A DNA stretch of 64,000 bases from Cohnella sp. GbtcB17. GTDB taxonomy: Bacteria > Bacillota > Bacilli > Paenibacillales > Paenibacillaceae. The stretch is taken from NCBI RefSeq assembly GCF_019091135.1, contig NZ_JAGXJW010000017.1:58452-122451 (forward strand), read 5' to 3'. The notes under the pieces were generated by a model. That model was given only the letters and a program-made list of their open reading frames with translations. It searched no databases and was not told the DNA's origin. Shown piece after piece: positions 46,277 to 55,068 of this stretch. Made by a program: the position numbers and the translations under genes. Positions within the stretch are counted from its first letter, which is position 1. Every line of letters begins with the position of its first letter.

Positions 46277-47656
46277 TCAGAGCGAAGTCGTGTTCGTACC
46301 TGCGCGCTTCAGCGCTTCAGGATAACCGTACGTGCCGTGCTCGCTCAGGTCGAGACCGATGATCTCTTGCTCTTCGGTGACACGCAGGCCGCTCACTTGC
46401 TTGATGACCCACAGGACAATGAACGATGCAGCGAAAGCGAAGGCGCCGCATACGACGACGGAAAGGAATTGCACCCAAAGCTGTTCGCCGCCGCCGCCGT
46501 AGAACAGGCCGGCTTTGCCGACGCCTACTTGGTCGACGAGCTTTTGCGTTGCGAACAGGCCGTTGGCCAGCGTGCCCCATACGCCTGCCGCACCATGAAC
46601 GGACATCGCGGAGATCGGATCGTCGACGCGAATCTTTTCGAAGAACTGAGCGCTGACGAAGACGAGGACGCCCGCGATAAGACCGATGACGACCGCCGCC
46701 CAAGGCTCAACGAACGCGCAAGAAGCGGTGATGGCGACCAGACCTGCCAGTGCGCCGTTCAACATCGTCGGGATGTCTGCCTTGCCCTTCACCAGCCAGG
46801 AGATGAGCAGCGCCGATACCGCGCCGCCCGCAGCGCCGAGCTGGGTCGTGAATGCGACGTAGCCGAAGAAGCCTTCACCGACGGACACCGCGCTGCCTGC
46901 GTTGAAGCCGAACCAGCCGACCCACAGCAGCAATACGGACAGGGACGTGAATACTTGGTTATGACCGAGAATTTCGTTCGCGGAGCCGTCTTTGTTGAAT
47001 TTGCCGATCCGCGGCTTAAGCAGGATCGTCGCTGCGAACGCGGCCATCGCGCCGGTCAAGTGGACGACGGTGGAGCCTGCATAATCCTGTGCGCCGTCTG
47101 CGGCCAACCAGCCGCCGCCCCAAATCCAGTGGGCGATGATCGGATAGATGACTGCCGCGAAAACGATCGTGAAGATGAGGTACACGGACAGCTTGGCGCG
47201 CTCCGCGAAGCCGCCCCATGCGATCGACAGCGATACGGCCGCGAACGCCAACTGGAATACGAAGAAGATCGTGGCCGGATACGAGTCGCCTTCGCCCGCC
47301 AGAATCGACGGATCGAAGAAGAAGTTGCCGATGCCCATGAACTTGTTGAGGCCTTCGCTCGCGTCGCCGCCGAACGTGATGCCGTAACCTACCGCCCAGT
47401 ATACCAGAGAAGCCAGGCCAACCGTAAAGATCGTTTTGCCGGCCACGTGACCGGCGTTTTTCATGCGGGTCGAGCCGGTCTCCAGCAGGATGAAGCCGCC
47501 TTGCATGAGCAGAACCAGAATCGCGGCGACTAGAATCCACAGGGCATTAAGTCCCATATTCAGCGTCGCCGCAGACGGATCACCGTCCGCCGCGAACGCC
47601 ATCGTTGGGAATAACAGCAGCAATGCGCCAAGACCGAGCAAACTTTTCTTCAACAA
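46277..47656 (-). CDS. amtB: Ammonium transporter AmtB/NrgA
   Basis: About 459 residues with a signal-like first helix and eleven membrane helices. Family motifs: AILVLLMQGGFILLETG, FAAVIYPIIAHWIWGGGWL with the first pore histidine, TVVHLTGAMAA, and MSVHGAAGVWGTLANGLF with the second. The start is a TTG near 47656 eight bases after GGGGAG; GTG 47665 is too close to the site. Expression is probably induced by nitrogen limitation through the GlnR/TnrA box upstream. No glnK-like PII gene is adjacent in this window. Confidence 0.92.
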   Translation of the reverse strand: MLKKSLLGLGALLLLFPTMAFAADGDPSAATLNMGLNALWILVAAILVLLMQGGFILLETGSTRMKNAGHVAGKTIFTVGLASLVYWAVGYGITFGGDASEGLNKFMGIGNFFFDPSILAGEGDSYPATIFFVFQLAFAAVSLSIAWGGFAERAKLSVYLIFTIVFAAVIYPIIAHWIWGGGWLAADGAQDYAGSTVVHLTGAMAAFAATILLKPRIGKFNKDGSANEILGHNQVFTSLSVLLLWVGWFGFNAGSAVSVGEGFFGYVAFTTQLGAAGGAVSALLISWLVKGKADIPTMLNGALAGLVAITASCAFVEPWAAVVIGLIAGVLVFVSAQFFEKIRVDDPISAMSVHGAAGVWGTLANGLFATQKLVDQVGVGKAGLFYGGGGEQLWVQFLSVVVCGAFAFAASFIVLWVIKQVSGLRVTEEQEIIGLDLSEHGTYGYPEALKRAGTNTTSL

Positions 47657-47674
47657 TACGACCACTCCCCGACA

Positions 47675-47691
47675 TGTAATGTTTCATAACA
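47675..47691. promoter_or_regulatory. GlnR/TnrA operator, perfect match
   Basis: TGTAA-N7-TAACA fits the consensus TGTNA-N7-TNACA at every fixed base. It lies just upstream of the amtB ribosome site and downstream of the promoter -10 (47713), a position expected for repression by GlnR. Confidence 0.75.
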
Positions 47692-47712
47692 TTTTAAGAA
47701 AGCCTTAATGTC

Positions 47713-47741
47713 ATTATAGTTAGAAGATCCCGATTTGACAA
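47713..47741 (-). promoter_or_regulatory. Sigma-A promoter of amtB
   Basis: TTGTCA (47736-47741) and TATAAT (47713-47718) on the minus strand, spacer 17. Transcription would begin near 47706, leaving a leader of about 50 bases that contains the GlnR/TnrA box. Confidence 0.65.
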
Positions 47742-47989
47742 TAAGAAAATCGGATAAAAGTTCGGACTTTCCTTAAAATATCTGACATATTCCCAAAATA
47801 AGAAGCTTAATGTTCAGGAATATAGGGAATTTCACTTAAAAAGTCCGCAACTGTACACTCATTACCTAACATGAGGTGTTTTGTTAACACTTCATAAAAA
47901 ATGTGCCCCCTTGGATCTCGATGTCACCATTTCTGTCAATTAGGCGCGAATTGAAGCAGGCCTGCATAAATTCGTCACAAGCATAACGT
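47742..47989. other. AT-rich intergenic region between amtB and the MerR gene
   Basis: No gene seen. It holds a 5-base inverted repeat GTGTT/AACAC and, at 47922-47938, a TGTCA-N7-TGTCA element that differs from the GlnR/TnrA consensus at one fixed base. Either could be a second regulatory site. Confidence 0.35.
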
Positions 47990-48019
47990 TTGACTGTACG
48001 GTTTGGGATTGGGTATGAT
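47990..48019 (+). promoter_or_regulatory. Sigma-A promoter of the MerR-type gene
   Basis: TTGACT (47990-47995) and TATGAT (48014-48019), spacer 18, 36 bases before the start codon. Confidence 0.6.
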
Positions 48020-48054
48020 AAACGCATATCGATCTTAAGAAAGGGGATAAGCTC

Positions 48055-48513
48055 ATGCGACACGGAGCCGCGGAACCGCCTCGCCAGTTGTACCGGATCG
48101 GAGAATTGTCCCGATTGTCCGGCGTCAGCCCGCGAACCATCGACTATTACACCGGACTGGGCCTGTTATCCGCCACCAAGCGCTCGGACGGCAATTATCG
48201 CCTATATAATGATGAAACGCTCGATCGAATCAAACGTATTGAACAATTGAAGGCTCAAAAGTATTCCCTCGAAGAGATCAAGGAGATGTTCACGGCTTTA
48301 AGCCGCGTATCGCCAAGCGAGCAGGTGAATCGCAAGATCGCCGACCTGTCGACCCATCTTTCCCAGCTTGAACGGGAAGTGAAGGAGCTTGAACCGGTGC
48401 TCGAGCAGTTGAAGCCCGGCCAGGCCAAGCGTCTCTTCAAGACGATCACGCCGCAGACGGCCGCGGTCATCGAAGCGCTCCTTCTTCTTTTGAACAAGGG
48501 AAATTTTATGTAG
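48055..48513 (+). CDS. MerR-family transcriptional regulator
   Basis: 152 residues. The winged helix YRIGELSRLSGVSPRTIDYYTGLGLL near 13-38 and RSDGNYRLY define the MerR family. A long coiled coil (about 85-125) follows, and there is no cysteine-rich metal site, so the ligand is probably not a heavy metal. It is not a close match to GlnR or TnrA. AAAGGGG precedes the ATG. The next gene is a YugP-type peptidase 52 bases on, so it may regulate that gene. Confidence 0.82.
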   Translation: MRHGAAEPPRQLYRIGELSRLSGVSPRTIDYYTGLGLLSATKRSDGNYRLYNDETLDRIKRIEQLKAQKYSLEEIKEMFTALSRVSPSEQVNRKIADLSTHLSQLEREVKELEPVLEQLKPGQAKRLFKTITPQTAAVIEALLLLLNKGNFM

Positions 48514-48565
48514 CCTCGCGTTTCGTACGATTCAATAAGAATATACGCCACGGAGGTAGTTGCAT

Positions 48566-49246
48566 ATGAACGCGAATTGGATGTACGTATTGATCATTCC
48601 CGCCTTTCTGCTGTCTCTTTGGGCGCAGTTCCGCGTGAAAGGAACTTTTAACAAGTGGGCGGAGGTCCGTACGTCCACCGGCTTGACCGGCTATGAAGCG
48701 GCTCGCCGGATGCTCGACCGCAACGGCCTTCACGATGTGCCGATCGAGCCGGTGCAAGGCACGCTGTCGGACCACTACGATCCCGTACATCGGGTCGTAA
48801 GGCTATCCGAGCCCGTTTATTACGAGAGCTCCATCGCCGCCGTATCCGTCGCCTGCCACGAGGTCGGCCATGCGATCCAGCATCAGCAGCATTACCCGGC
48901 GCTCGTGCTGCGCCACCGGATGTTCCCGCTCGTTCGCTTCGCCTCCGGCCTTGCGCCGTTTCTGTTCATCGCCGGCATCATCTTCTCCGCGACGAATCTG
49001 ATCGGACTCGGCGTCATCTTCTTCTCCGCAGCGGTCGCCTTTCAATTGGTGACGCTGCCCGTCGAGTTCAATGCAAGCAACCGGGCGCGCCAGGTGATGG
49101 TTGCCGAAGGCTTCATCGCCAGGGACGAAGAGCGCGGCGTCGGCAAAGTACTGAACGCCGCGGCGCTAACTTACGTAGCCGCAGCGCTTATGTCGCTCCT
49201 CGAGCTGATCCGGCTCGTGCTGATCTACACAAGCAGCCGCGACTGA
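48566..49246 (+). CDS. YugP-type zinc metallopeptidase, membrane bound
   Basis: 226 residues. One amino-terminal helix (about 5-22), a catalytic region with HEVGH at 98-102 (HExxH zinc site), and membrane helices near 125-165 and 200-222. It matches the Zn-dependent peptidase family of Bacillus YugP; the substrate is unknown. ATG 48566 has GGAGG nine bases upstream; a TTG six bases earlier is less suitable. Confidence 0.85.
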   Translation: MNANWMYVLIIPAFLLSLWAQFRVKGTFNKWAEVRTSTGLTGYEAARRMLDRNGLHDVPIEPVQGTLSDHYDPVHRVVRLSEPVYYESSIAAVSVACHEVGHAIQHQQHYPALVLRHRMFPLVRFASGLAPFLFIAGIIFSATNLIGLGVIFFSAAVAFQLVTLPVEFNASNRARQVMVAEGFIARDEERGVGKVLNAAALTYVAAALMSLLELIRLVLIYTSSRD

Positions 49247-49284
49247 TCGCCCAACACCGCTTAATAACACCGACACCCCATTGC

Positions 49285-49325
49285 AAAAGAAAGAGGACCG
49301 GCTCGCGCCGGTCCTCTTTCTTTTG
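49285..49325. terminator. Bidirectional terminator between yugP and the LysR gene
   Basis: GAAAGAGGACCGGC and its complement around a short CGC loop, with AAAAG/CTTTT ends on both sides. Confidence 0.9.
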
Positions 49326-49334
49326 CTCCGATTT

Positions 49335-50237
49335 TCACATCGGCTTGTAATGTGCCTTGAAGTAATCGACCAGAAACGCATGGAACAGCTTGACGACCGC
49401 TTGCGGCTTCTCGCCCGCGCGCTTGATCAGGCCGATCGTCCGCGTGACGCGCGGCTCGCGCACCTTCACGACTGCCGGCATCATCGTTCCCGTCTGGTAA
49501 AGCGCCATCTCCGGCAGCAAGCTTACGCCCATGCCCGCAGCGACCAGTCCGCGTATCGTATCGGTCTCTTCTCCCTCGAACCCGATCGTCGGCACGAAAC
49601 CCGCAAGACGGCAAGCGTCCCATACGAGCGGGCGCAGAGAATATCCGTTGCTGAACAGCACGAACGTATCGTCCTTCAACTGGGCCAGATGAATCGACTC
49701 CTCCGCGGCAAGCGGATGGCTCTGGGGCAAGATCGCGCATAAGTCCTCGGTCAGGATGACTTCTCCCGTCACCTGCTCGTGCCGCTCGGGGAACGGCGAG
49801 ATAAAGGCCAGGTCGATCTCCCCCTCCACGACGTCGCGGATCAGGGACGGATACATGCCTTGCCGGAAGCGAAACTTGACGCCCGGATGCAGCTTGCGGA
49901 AGCAGGCGATCACCTGCGGAATCAACTGCGTGCCCAGACTGTGCGGGAACCCCAGCCTGATCTCGCCGAGCTCGGGATCCATGAACTCGTGGATCTCGTT
50001 CACCGCGCGGTCCAGGTCCTGCAGCACGCTAGTTACGCGCTTGAGGAAAAGCTGCCCAACCGGAGTCAACTGCACGTTGCGTCCCCGCTGCATGAACAGC
50101 CGCACGCCCAGCTCCTCTTCCAGCCGGTGGATCTGGCGACTCACCGCCGACTGAGCTACGTGCAGCTCCTCCGACGCCTTTGTCACGTGCTGCAGGCGCG
50201 CGACCTGGACAAAATATTGCAATTGCCTAAGCTCCAC
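49335..50237 (-). CDS. LysR-family regulator, GltC-like
   Basis: 300 residues. The amino-terminal helix-turn-helix (MELRQLQYFVQVARLQHVT, ASEELHVAQSAVSRQIHRLEEEL) and an effector domain with LGFPHSLGTQLIPQVI, FRQGMYPSLI and GLVAAGMGVSLLPE are strongly reminiscent of Bacillus GltC, the activator of glutamate synthase. No gltAB genes are adjacent, so the target is open. The other two nitrogen-linked signals in the window (amtB and its GlnR box) lie 2 kb away. Confidence 0.82.
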   Translation of the reverse strand: MELRQLQYFVQVARLQHVTKASEELHVAQSAVSRQIHRLEEELGVRLFMQRGRNVQLTPVGQLFLKRVTSVLQDLDRAVNEIHEFMDPELGEIRLGFPHSLGTQLIPQVIACFRKLHPGVKFRFRQGMYPSLIRDVVEGEIDLAFISPFPERHEQVTGEVILTEDLCAILPQSHPLAAEESIHLAQLKDDTFVLFSNGYSLRPLVWDACRLAGFVPTIGFEGEETDTIRGLVAAGMGVSLLPEMALYQTGTMMPAVVKVREPRVTRTIGLIKRAGEKPQAVVKLFHAFLVDYFKAHYKPM

Positions 50238-50260
50238 GATTAGAGCCCCTTCCCTTTGCC

Positions 50261-50863
50261 TTATCGATTCAAAAATCGGCTGCCCATCAAACCGTACAGC
50301 ACGAAGCCCGCGAGCAGCCCGCCTATGTGCGCCAAATAGCCGATGCCCGGGATGATAAAGGACATGACAAGCCCGATGACGAGAATGCCGATAATCGTAG
50401 ATCTGGAGCCTTGATCAAGCGCGTAACGTTGGAATATGGCGATAAAGAAGTAAGCGCCGTACAAAGCGTAAATCGAAGTCGATGCCCCTACGGCGATCCA
50501 CTCCGGTCCCGAGAAGGCGGCGGCGAACACATTGCCGAGCACGCCCGAGATCAAATAAAAAAACGCATATTTAGCATGCCCGAACAAACGCTCCAGGGGC
50601 GCCGCAAAAACGAATATCGCAAACAGGTTCATCGCGAGATGCGCAAGACCCGCATGCAGAAACAGCGCCGTGACGAACCGCCAATTCTGGTCGTATCCCG
50701 GCAGGCTGGTTAGCGCTCCGTATTTGAGCAGCGTATCGTTTCGCGTCGGATCTCCGTTTAAAAGCATGATGATGAACATGACCAGATTCGCGGCGATGAT
50801 CGCCGAATTGACGGGATATAGACGAAGATATTGCTTTAAGCTTTCGTATCGGACAAAAATCAA
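50261..50863 (-). CDS. Rhomboid-family intramembrane serine protease
   Basis: 200 residues with six membrane helices. The first loop has [21 protein letters not shown] (H-x5-HL/N pattern). The catalytic serine is in [12 protein letters not shown], where the usual GASGAIFG shows T instead of G after the serine, and the partner histidine in [13 protein letters not shown]. Activity is likely but the loop is unusual. The start is TTG 50863, nine bases after AAGGAG. Divergent from the thiol peroxidase gene. Confidence 0.83.
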   Translation of the reverse strand: MIFVRYESLKQYLRLYPVNSAIIAANLVMFIIMLLNGDPTRNDTLLKYGALTSLPGYDQNWRFVTALFLHAGLAHLAMNLFAIFVFAAPLERLFGHAKYAFFYLISGVLGNVFAAAFSGPEWIAVGASTSIYALYGAYFFIAIFQRYALDQGSRSTIIGILVIGLVMSFIIPGIGYLAHIGGLLAGFVLYGLMGSRFLNR

Positions 50864-50899
50864 ATGACATCGCTCCTTCGTCTAACCGCCATACTTTAT

Positions 50900-50928
50900 T
50901 GGACAACGGCAATTCCGACATTTATAAT
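50900..50928 (+). promoter_or_regulatory. Sigma-A promoter of tpx
   Basis: TGGACA (50900-50905) and TATAAT (50923-50928), spacer 17, 42 bases before ATG. Confidence 0.7.
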
Positions 50929-50970
50929 GGGTTACGTCAAGTCCATTCGCCGAAGGAGGCCCTACATTCC

Positions 50971-51489
50971 ATGACGCAAGAACGGAATCAAGCAGCAACG
51001 TTCAAAGGCAATCCCATTACGCTCATCGGTCCCGAGCTTCAAGCCGGGGATCAGGCGCCTGACTTTCAACTGAGCAAAAGTCTCGTCGAGACGGTCTCCC
51101 TGAAGGATTACGCAGGGAAAATCAAGCTGATCAGCGTCGTTCCTTCGATCGATACCGGCGTATGCGACGCCCAGACGAGAAGGTTTAACGAAGAAGCAGC
51201 CAAGCTCGGCGATCAAGTTCAAGTGCTCACCGTGAGCGCCGACCTTCCCTTCGCTCAAGCCCGCTGGTGCGGCGCCGCAGGCATCGACCGCGTCGTCCTG
51301 CTGTCGGACTACAAGGACAACAGCTTCGGCAAATCCTACGGCGTACTTATCAAAGAGTTCGCTCTCGACATGCGTTCGATCTTCGTGCTGGACGCCAGCG
51401 ACAAGATCGTATACGTCGAAGTGCTGAAGGAAATGACCGAGCATCCGGACTACGACGCCGCCGTAGCCGCCGTTCGCGCGCTGCTCTAG
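50971..51489 (+). CDS. tpx: Thiol peroxidase
   Basis: 172 residues, cytoplasmic atypical 2-Cys peroxiredoxin that reduces hydrogen and organic peroxides with thioredoxin. The peroxidatic C65 lies in [15 protein letters not shown] and the resolving C100 in ARWCGAAG, as in Tpx. ATG 50971 has AAGGAGG ten bases upstream; the frame upstream to 50899 covers the promoter and is not coding. Confidence 0.93.
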   Translation: MTQERNQAATFKGNPITLIGPELQAGDQAPDFQLSKSLVETVSLKDYAGKIKLISVVPSIDTGVCDAQTRRFNEEAAKLGDQVQVLTVSADLPFAQARWCGAAGIDRVVLLSDYKDNSFGKSYGVLIKEFALDMRSIFVLDASDKIVYVEVLKEMTEHPDYDAAVAAVRALL

Positions 51490-51515
51490 TACCGCGAGAC
51501 ATCCATACGACGCAC

Positions 51516-51555
51516 AGAAGCGAGGCAAGGCCCGAGCCTATACCTCGCTTCTTCG
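51516..51555 (+). terminator. Weak terminator after tpx
   Basis: GAAGCGAGG (51517-51525) pairs with CCTCGCTTC (51543-51551); the T run behind it is poor. It lies between convergent genes. Confidence 0.5.
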
Positions 51556-51584
51556 AATTGCGTTGTCATCTATATGTGCGAACC

Positions 51585-51968
51585 TCAATTTTTGTAATTG
51601 GATAGCTTCTTGTCCAATACGCCGTAAATCTCCTGGATCACGCGGTAATTGGCGCCGAGATCGCCGAGCGAGCCTCGGGAAGCGGAATAAATGTCCACGG
51701 CGGAGTTGCCCGGACCCGTACCCACGATCTGAACGGTGATGTCCATCGTGCGGCCGGCCATCGTCTTCTTTTCAAGCACGAGCTCCCCGATATTGGGCAC
51801 TTCGTGGAGCACTTTGTAACCCTGCATTTTCTTCAGGACGGAAGCGACTTCCTCGAACGCCCTGTCCTTCGACAATCGGTAGTAATGGGATTTCAGCTTC
51901 GGATCCTTCGCCTTGTCGCCAGTGTGTTCTTGGCTGCGTATCAATCCGACGAGTACTCTCTTCAGCAA
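51585..51968 (-). CDS. DUF1499-like conserved protein, 127 residues
   Basis: Soluble protein. The carboxy half contains VDIYSASRGSLGDLGANYRVIQEIY, which follows the SASR-x3-DLG-x-N pattern of DUF1499 proteins; the amino half is unlike the better known members. No function known. The start is TTG 51968 with GGAGGGAGAG upstream. Confidence 0.6.
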   Translation of the reverse strand: MLKRVLVGLIRSQEHTGDKAKDPKLKSHYYRLSKDRAFEEVASVLKKMQGYKVLHEVPNIGELVLEKKTMAGRTMDITVQIVGTGPGNSAVDIYSASRGSLGDLGANYRVIQEIYGVLDKKLSNYKN

Positions 51969-52047
51969 ATTCCACTCTCTCCCTCCGGGTGACCTGCGCT
52001 AAAGCTAATCATACCATGCCCGTCCCGGGGATTAAAGCCAAATAACG

Positions 52048-52227
52048 GAAAACCCGCCTTTGCCGTCCGACGCGCTTGTTTCTGAACCCGCTCTCGCAGG
52101 TGGGTGCCCGCAGCGCTGCATGCTGACTACCCTTTTCGGGGGCGTGTCATCCGCAGGGCGATATAGAGCTCCCTAGGAAACAGCATTGGTTCAAAACATG
52201 TGTCGCCGTAACGTGCAAGGCAGGATT
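52048..52227 (-). ncRNA. ssrS: 6S RNA (RNA polymerase regulator)
   Basis: About 180 bases on the minus strand, directly after a good promoter. The ends pair as a closing stem: CCTGCCTTGC near 52215-52224 with GCAAAGGCGGG near 52053-52063. The middle contains Firmicute 6S-like segments GTTTTGAACC, CCTAGGGAGCT and GGGCACCCACCTGC around a large bubble. TTTT follows the 3' arm. 6S RNA binds the sigma-A holoenzyme as a promoter mimic. Recognition rests on remembered conserved blocks and the closing stem; the exact ends are approximate. Confidence 0.75.
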
Positions 52228-52234
52228 AGTAACC

Positions 52235-52263
52235 ATTATATACAGGCAGCCGAGAAAAGTAAA
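52235..52263 (-). promoter_or_regulatory. Sigma-A promoter of 6S RNA
   Basis: TTTACT (52258-52263) and TATAAT (52235-52240), spacer 17; start near 52227. Confidence 0.65.
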
Positions 52264-52314
52264 CGTCAACACGCCTGTTGGGATCATTAACCAACGGGGA
52301 CCGCTCTGCCTGAG

Positions 52315-53073
52315 CTAAACCTTGGGCATGTCCTCGTCACGGGTAGGCGATTCCTCGATCGGAAGCGGATCCTCTTCTTTGTTCGCCATCGCCTGCATCT
52401 TCTGAATGGTCAGATAAAAGTTGTAAAAAGCGAACACGGCGATGAGGCTACCCATGAAGAACGGAATCAAAAATGTGTACCTGAAGCTGATGAAAACGAT
52501 AACCGCACTGCCGACCGCCGTGGACAGCGACCTAAGCGGCTTGCCGATCGTGAGCACGACGGCGTTTTTGAGCAGTTGAATCGTCTTCATGTGGAAATGC
52601 GACAGCAGCGAGAAAAACTGGAACAACGAAACGAGAAGCAGCACCATCAGCGCCAGGAACAGAATCGACAGCACGCCGAGGTTTTCGAACTTTTTCAGGT
52701 AGACCTGATAGTCGACGATCAGGATGACGAAAAGCAGCGAATACAGCAAGCCGCCCAGCATCGCCTGCACGTAGTTCTGCTTGTAGCTGCGAAAAAAAGT
52801 TTTGAGCAGCGGAACGTCCGTGTCGCCCATCACCCACTTGCGGGCGACCGAAAACATGGCGGAGGTGGACGGAAACCAGGTGAAGGGCATCAGCACCGCC
52901 ATCGGAATGAGCATGGCGACCAGCTCGTCCGTTGTAGACGCTCTCAATACGCCGAAAACGAGGAAAAACCAAACCGGCAGCGAGGTCAGCACCCACAGCA
53001 CATTCGTAACGGACAGGCGCATGATCCATTCGGAAATTTTGTAGAACCCGCCCATCATGCCGCGCATTTCCAT
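52315..53073 (-). CDS. DUF624-family (YesL-like) membrane protein
   Basis: 252 residues with five or six membrane helices. The amino end MMGGFYKISEWIMRLSVTNVLWVLTSLP and TSAMFSVARKWVMGDTDVPLLKTFF are typical of DUF624/YesL proteins, which often sit in sugar-utilisation loci; none is adjacent here. ATG 53073 has AGGAGG nine bases upstream. It ends with an acidic cytoplasmic tail. Confidence 0.82.
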   Translation of the reverse strand: MEMRGMMGGFYKISEWIMRLSVTNVLWVLTSLPVWFFLVFGVLRASTTDELVAMLIPMAVLMPFTWFPSTSAMFSVARKWVMGDTDVPLLKTFFRSYKQNYVQAMLGGLLYSLLFVILIVDYQVYLKKFENLGVLSILFLALMVLLLVSLFQFFSLLSHFHMKTIQLLKNAVVLTIGKPLRSLSTAVGSAVIVFISFRYTFLIPFFMGSLIAVFAFYNFYLTIQKMQAMANKEEDPLPIEESPTRDEDMPKV

Positions 53074-53154
53074 GAGAAACGCCTCCTGATATACGGCAAG
53101 GTGCGCATGCGGATCGCACCGCCCGCGCACCTTGCCCTTCAAATAAATCGGGTG

Positions 53155-54798
53155 TTAGATATTAACGAAATCCTCGCTGCGGCTGCCGCGGGAATCTTCG
53201 CGGCGACCGCCGCCTTGACGACCGCCGTCGCGGTAGCTGTCCTCGCGGCGGGAATCGCCGCTGTACGGCTTGCGGTTGCCGTAGCTGCTGCTGCGACCGC
53301 TGCCGCCCTGGCCGCCGCTGTATCCGCCGCCTTGGCCGCCTCTATAGCCGCCGCCACCATATCCGCCGCTGCTGCGTCCGCCTTGACCGCCGCTGCCGTA
53401 GCCGCTGCGACGCTGGCCGCCGTAACCGCCGCCGCTGCCGCCGCGATCGCCGAACTTGCGCTTCTTGGAGCGGATCGGATCTTCCGGCGTGAGCTCTACG
53501 GCTACGTCGTTCTTGTCGCCAGCCAGCAGCTTGATGGCCGCGGACAGCAGTTCGACAGAGTCGTGACGCTCAAGCAATTCGGTGGCGATGCCCTTGAAGG
53601 CATCGAGATCCGCATCCTCCGCGCTCACGGCTTCGATCAGCCTGTCGGCGATGACGCGCTGCTTGCCTTCGACAGCCTCGGCGACGGTCGGCAGCGCCTT
53701 CTTCGCGATGCGGAAGCGCGTGACGCGCTCGATGAAGTGCAGGTGTTCCATCTCGCGATACGTAACGAACGACCAGGACGTGCCTTCCTTGCCGGCACGG
53801 CCAGTACGGCCGATACGGTGCGTATAACTCTCCGGATCCTGCGGCAGGTCGAAGTTAATGACGTGCGTGACGCCGGAAACGTCGAGACCGCGCGCCGCGA
53901 CGTCCGTCGCAACCAGAACGGCGATGCTGCCATCGCGGAACTTGCGCATGACCGCGTCGCGCTGGTTCTGCGACAGATCGCCGTGCAGCCCGTCGGCTGC
54001 GTATCCGCGCTTCATCAGCGCTTCGGACAGCTCAGCAACGCGGCGCTTTGTGCGGCCGAATACGATCGCGAGCTCCGGCGGCTCCATGTCGAGCAGGCGG
54101 CAAAGCGCGTCGAACTTCATGCGCTCTTGCACTTCGACATAAAATTGCTGGATCGAACTGGCCGTCGTAGACGTCTTCGGAATAACCGAGATATGCTCGG
54201 GCGTGCGAAGGAACTGCTGAGCCAGCCTTTGAATGTTGGCAGGCATCGTAGCGGAGAAGAGCAGCGTCTGGCGCTCGGCCGGCACGAGGCTTAGAATCGA
54301 TTGAATATCTTCCATGAAGCCCATGTCGAGCATTTCGTCGGCTTCGTCAAGAACGACTGTCTGAACGTCCTCCAGCTTGATCGTCTTGCGGTTGATATGG
54401 TCAAGCAAACGGCCCGGCGTGCCGATAATAATTTGTGGTTTGCGTCTAAGGCCGCGAATCTGGCGTCCGATATCTTGGCCGCCGTAGATCGCGAGGGAGC
54501 GAAGACCCTTGAAACGGCCGAGCTTTTCGATCTCTTCGGCCACCTGAATAGCGAGCTCGCGAGTCGGCGTCATGACGAGCGTCACGATGCGGTCTTCGGA
54601 AGCTTGAATCTTGCTGACCAGCGGAATGCCGAAGGCGGCTGTCTTGCCCGTCCCCGTCTGCGCCTGGCCGATCATGTCGCGGCCGCTAAGGGCGACCGGG
54701 ATCGCCTGGCTCTGAATCGGCGTAGCATCTTCGTATCCGAGCTGGGAAATTGCTTGCAGGACATCACTTTCCAAACCAAAATCCGTAAATTTACTCAA
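53155..54798 (-). CDS. cshA: DEAD-box RNA helicase, CshA type
   Basis: 547 residues. Motifs in order: Q motif ([14 protein letters not shown] with [14 protein letters not shown]), Walker A AQTGTGK at 46-52, PTRELA, TPGR, DEAD at 151-154, SAT near 185, and [22 protein letters not shown] CshA-like RNA-binding domain (about 385-450) precedes an RGG/YGG-rich tail of about 95 residues. Acts in mRNA decay, ribosome assembly and cold growth. The start is TTG 54798, about 12 bases after AAGGAG. The leader carries a tandem repeat (separate entry). Confidence 0.92.
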   Translation of the reverse strand: MSKFTDFGLESDVLQAISQLGYEDATPIQSQAIPVALSGRDMIGQAQTGTGKTAAFGIPLVSKIQASEDRIVTLVMTPTRELAIQVAEEIEKLGRFKGLRSLAIYGGQDIGRQIRGLRRKPQIIIGTPGRLLDHINRKTIKLEDVQTVVLDEADEMLDMGFMEDIQSILSLVPAERQTLLFSATMPANIQRLAQQFLRTPEHISVIPKTSTTASSIQQFYVEVQERMKFDALCRLLDMEPPELAIVFGRTKRRVAELSEALMKRGYAADGLHGDLSQNQRDAVMRKFRDGSIAVLVATDVAARGLDVSGVTHVINFDLPQDPESYTHRIGRTGRAGKEGTSWSFVTYREMEHLHFIERVTRFRIAKKALPTVAEAVEGKQRVIADRLIEAVSAEDADLDAFKGIATELLERHDSVELLSAAIKLLAGDKNDVAVELTPEDPIRSKKRKFGDRGGSGGGYGGQRRSGYGSGGQGGRSSGGYGGGGYRGGQGGGYSGGQGGSGRSSSYGNRKPYSGDSRREDSYRDGGRQGGGRREDSRGSRSEDFVNI

Positions 54799-54827
54799 AT
54801 TAGTTTCATACTCCTTCTGTTATGGGG

Positions 54828-54862
54828 CCATCAACTAACGGTGCCGGTCCATCAACTAACGG
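54828..54862 (-). repeat. Tandem 14-base repeat in the cshA leader
   Basis: CCGTTAGTTGATGG (minus strand) occurs exactly at 54828-54841 and again at 54849-54862, 21 bases apart, directly upstream of the cshA ribosome site. Exact duplication in an untranslated leader suggests a binding site for a protein or RNA. Confidence 0.7.
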
Positions 54863-54980
54863 CTCTGCCAAAAAAATATACAGATCATTATAACACAAAA
54901 CGGCCTTCAAACTCCAGCTATCGGCCTTTAAGGCCAAGCTCCCCGGCAGACCGTCCGTTTGCAAACGCTGCAATCGCTCC

Positions 54981-55028
54981 GACCTTCGTCCCAGCGGTTC
55001 GCCGCAAGCGGGAACGAGGTCTTTATTT
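54981..55028 (+). terminator. Unassigned terminator-like hairpin, plus strand
   Basis: GACCT and AGGTC close a stem with inner TCG/CGA and TCCC/GGGA pairings around a GC-rich loop, followed by TTTATTTT. No annotated plus-strand gene precedes it. Confidence 0.5.
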
Positions 55029-55068
55029 TAACGCGAAATCCCGATCTCAAGCAGGCAGGCGACGTGGC

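Noticed and set aside
52576..54294. Open frame of 572 codons on the plus strand with long alanine runs
   Set aside because: Antisense to the glycine-rich tail of cshA and to the DUF624 gene; the alanine runs are the complement of glycine codons.
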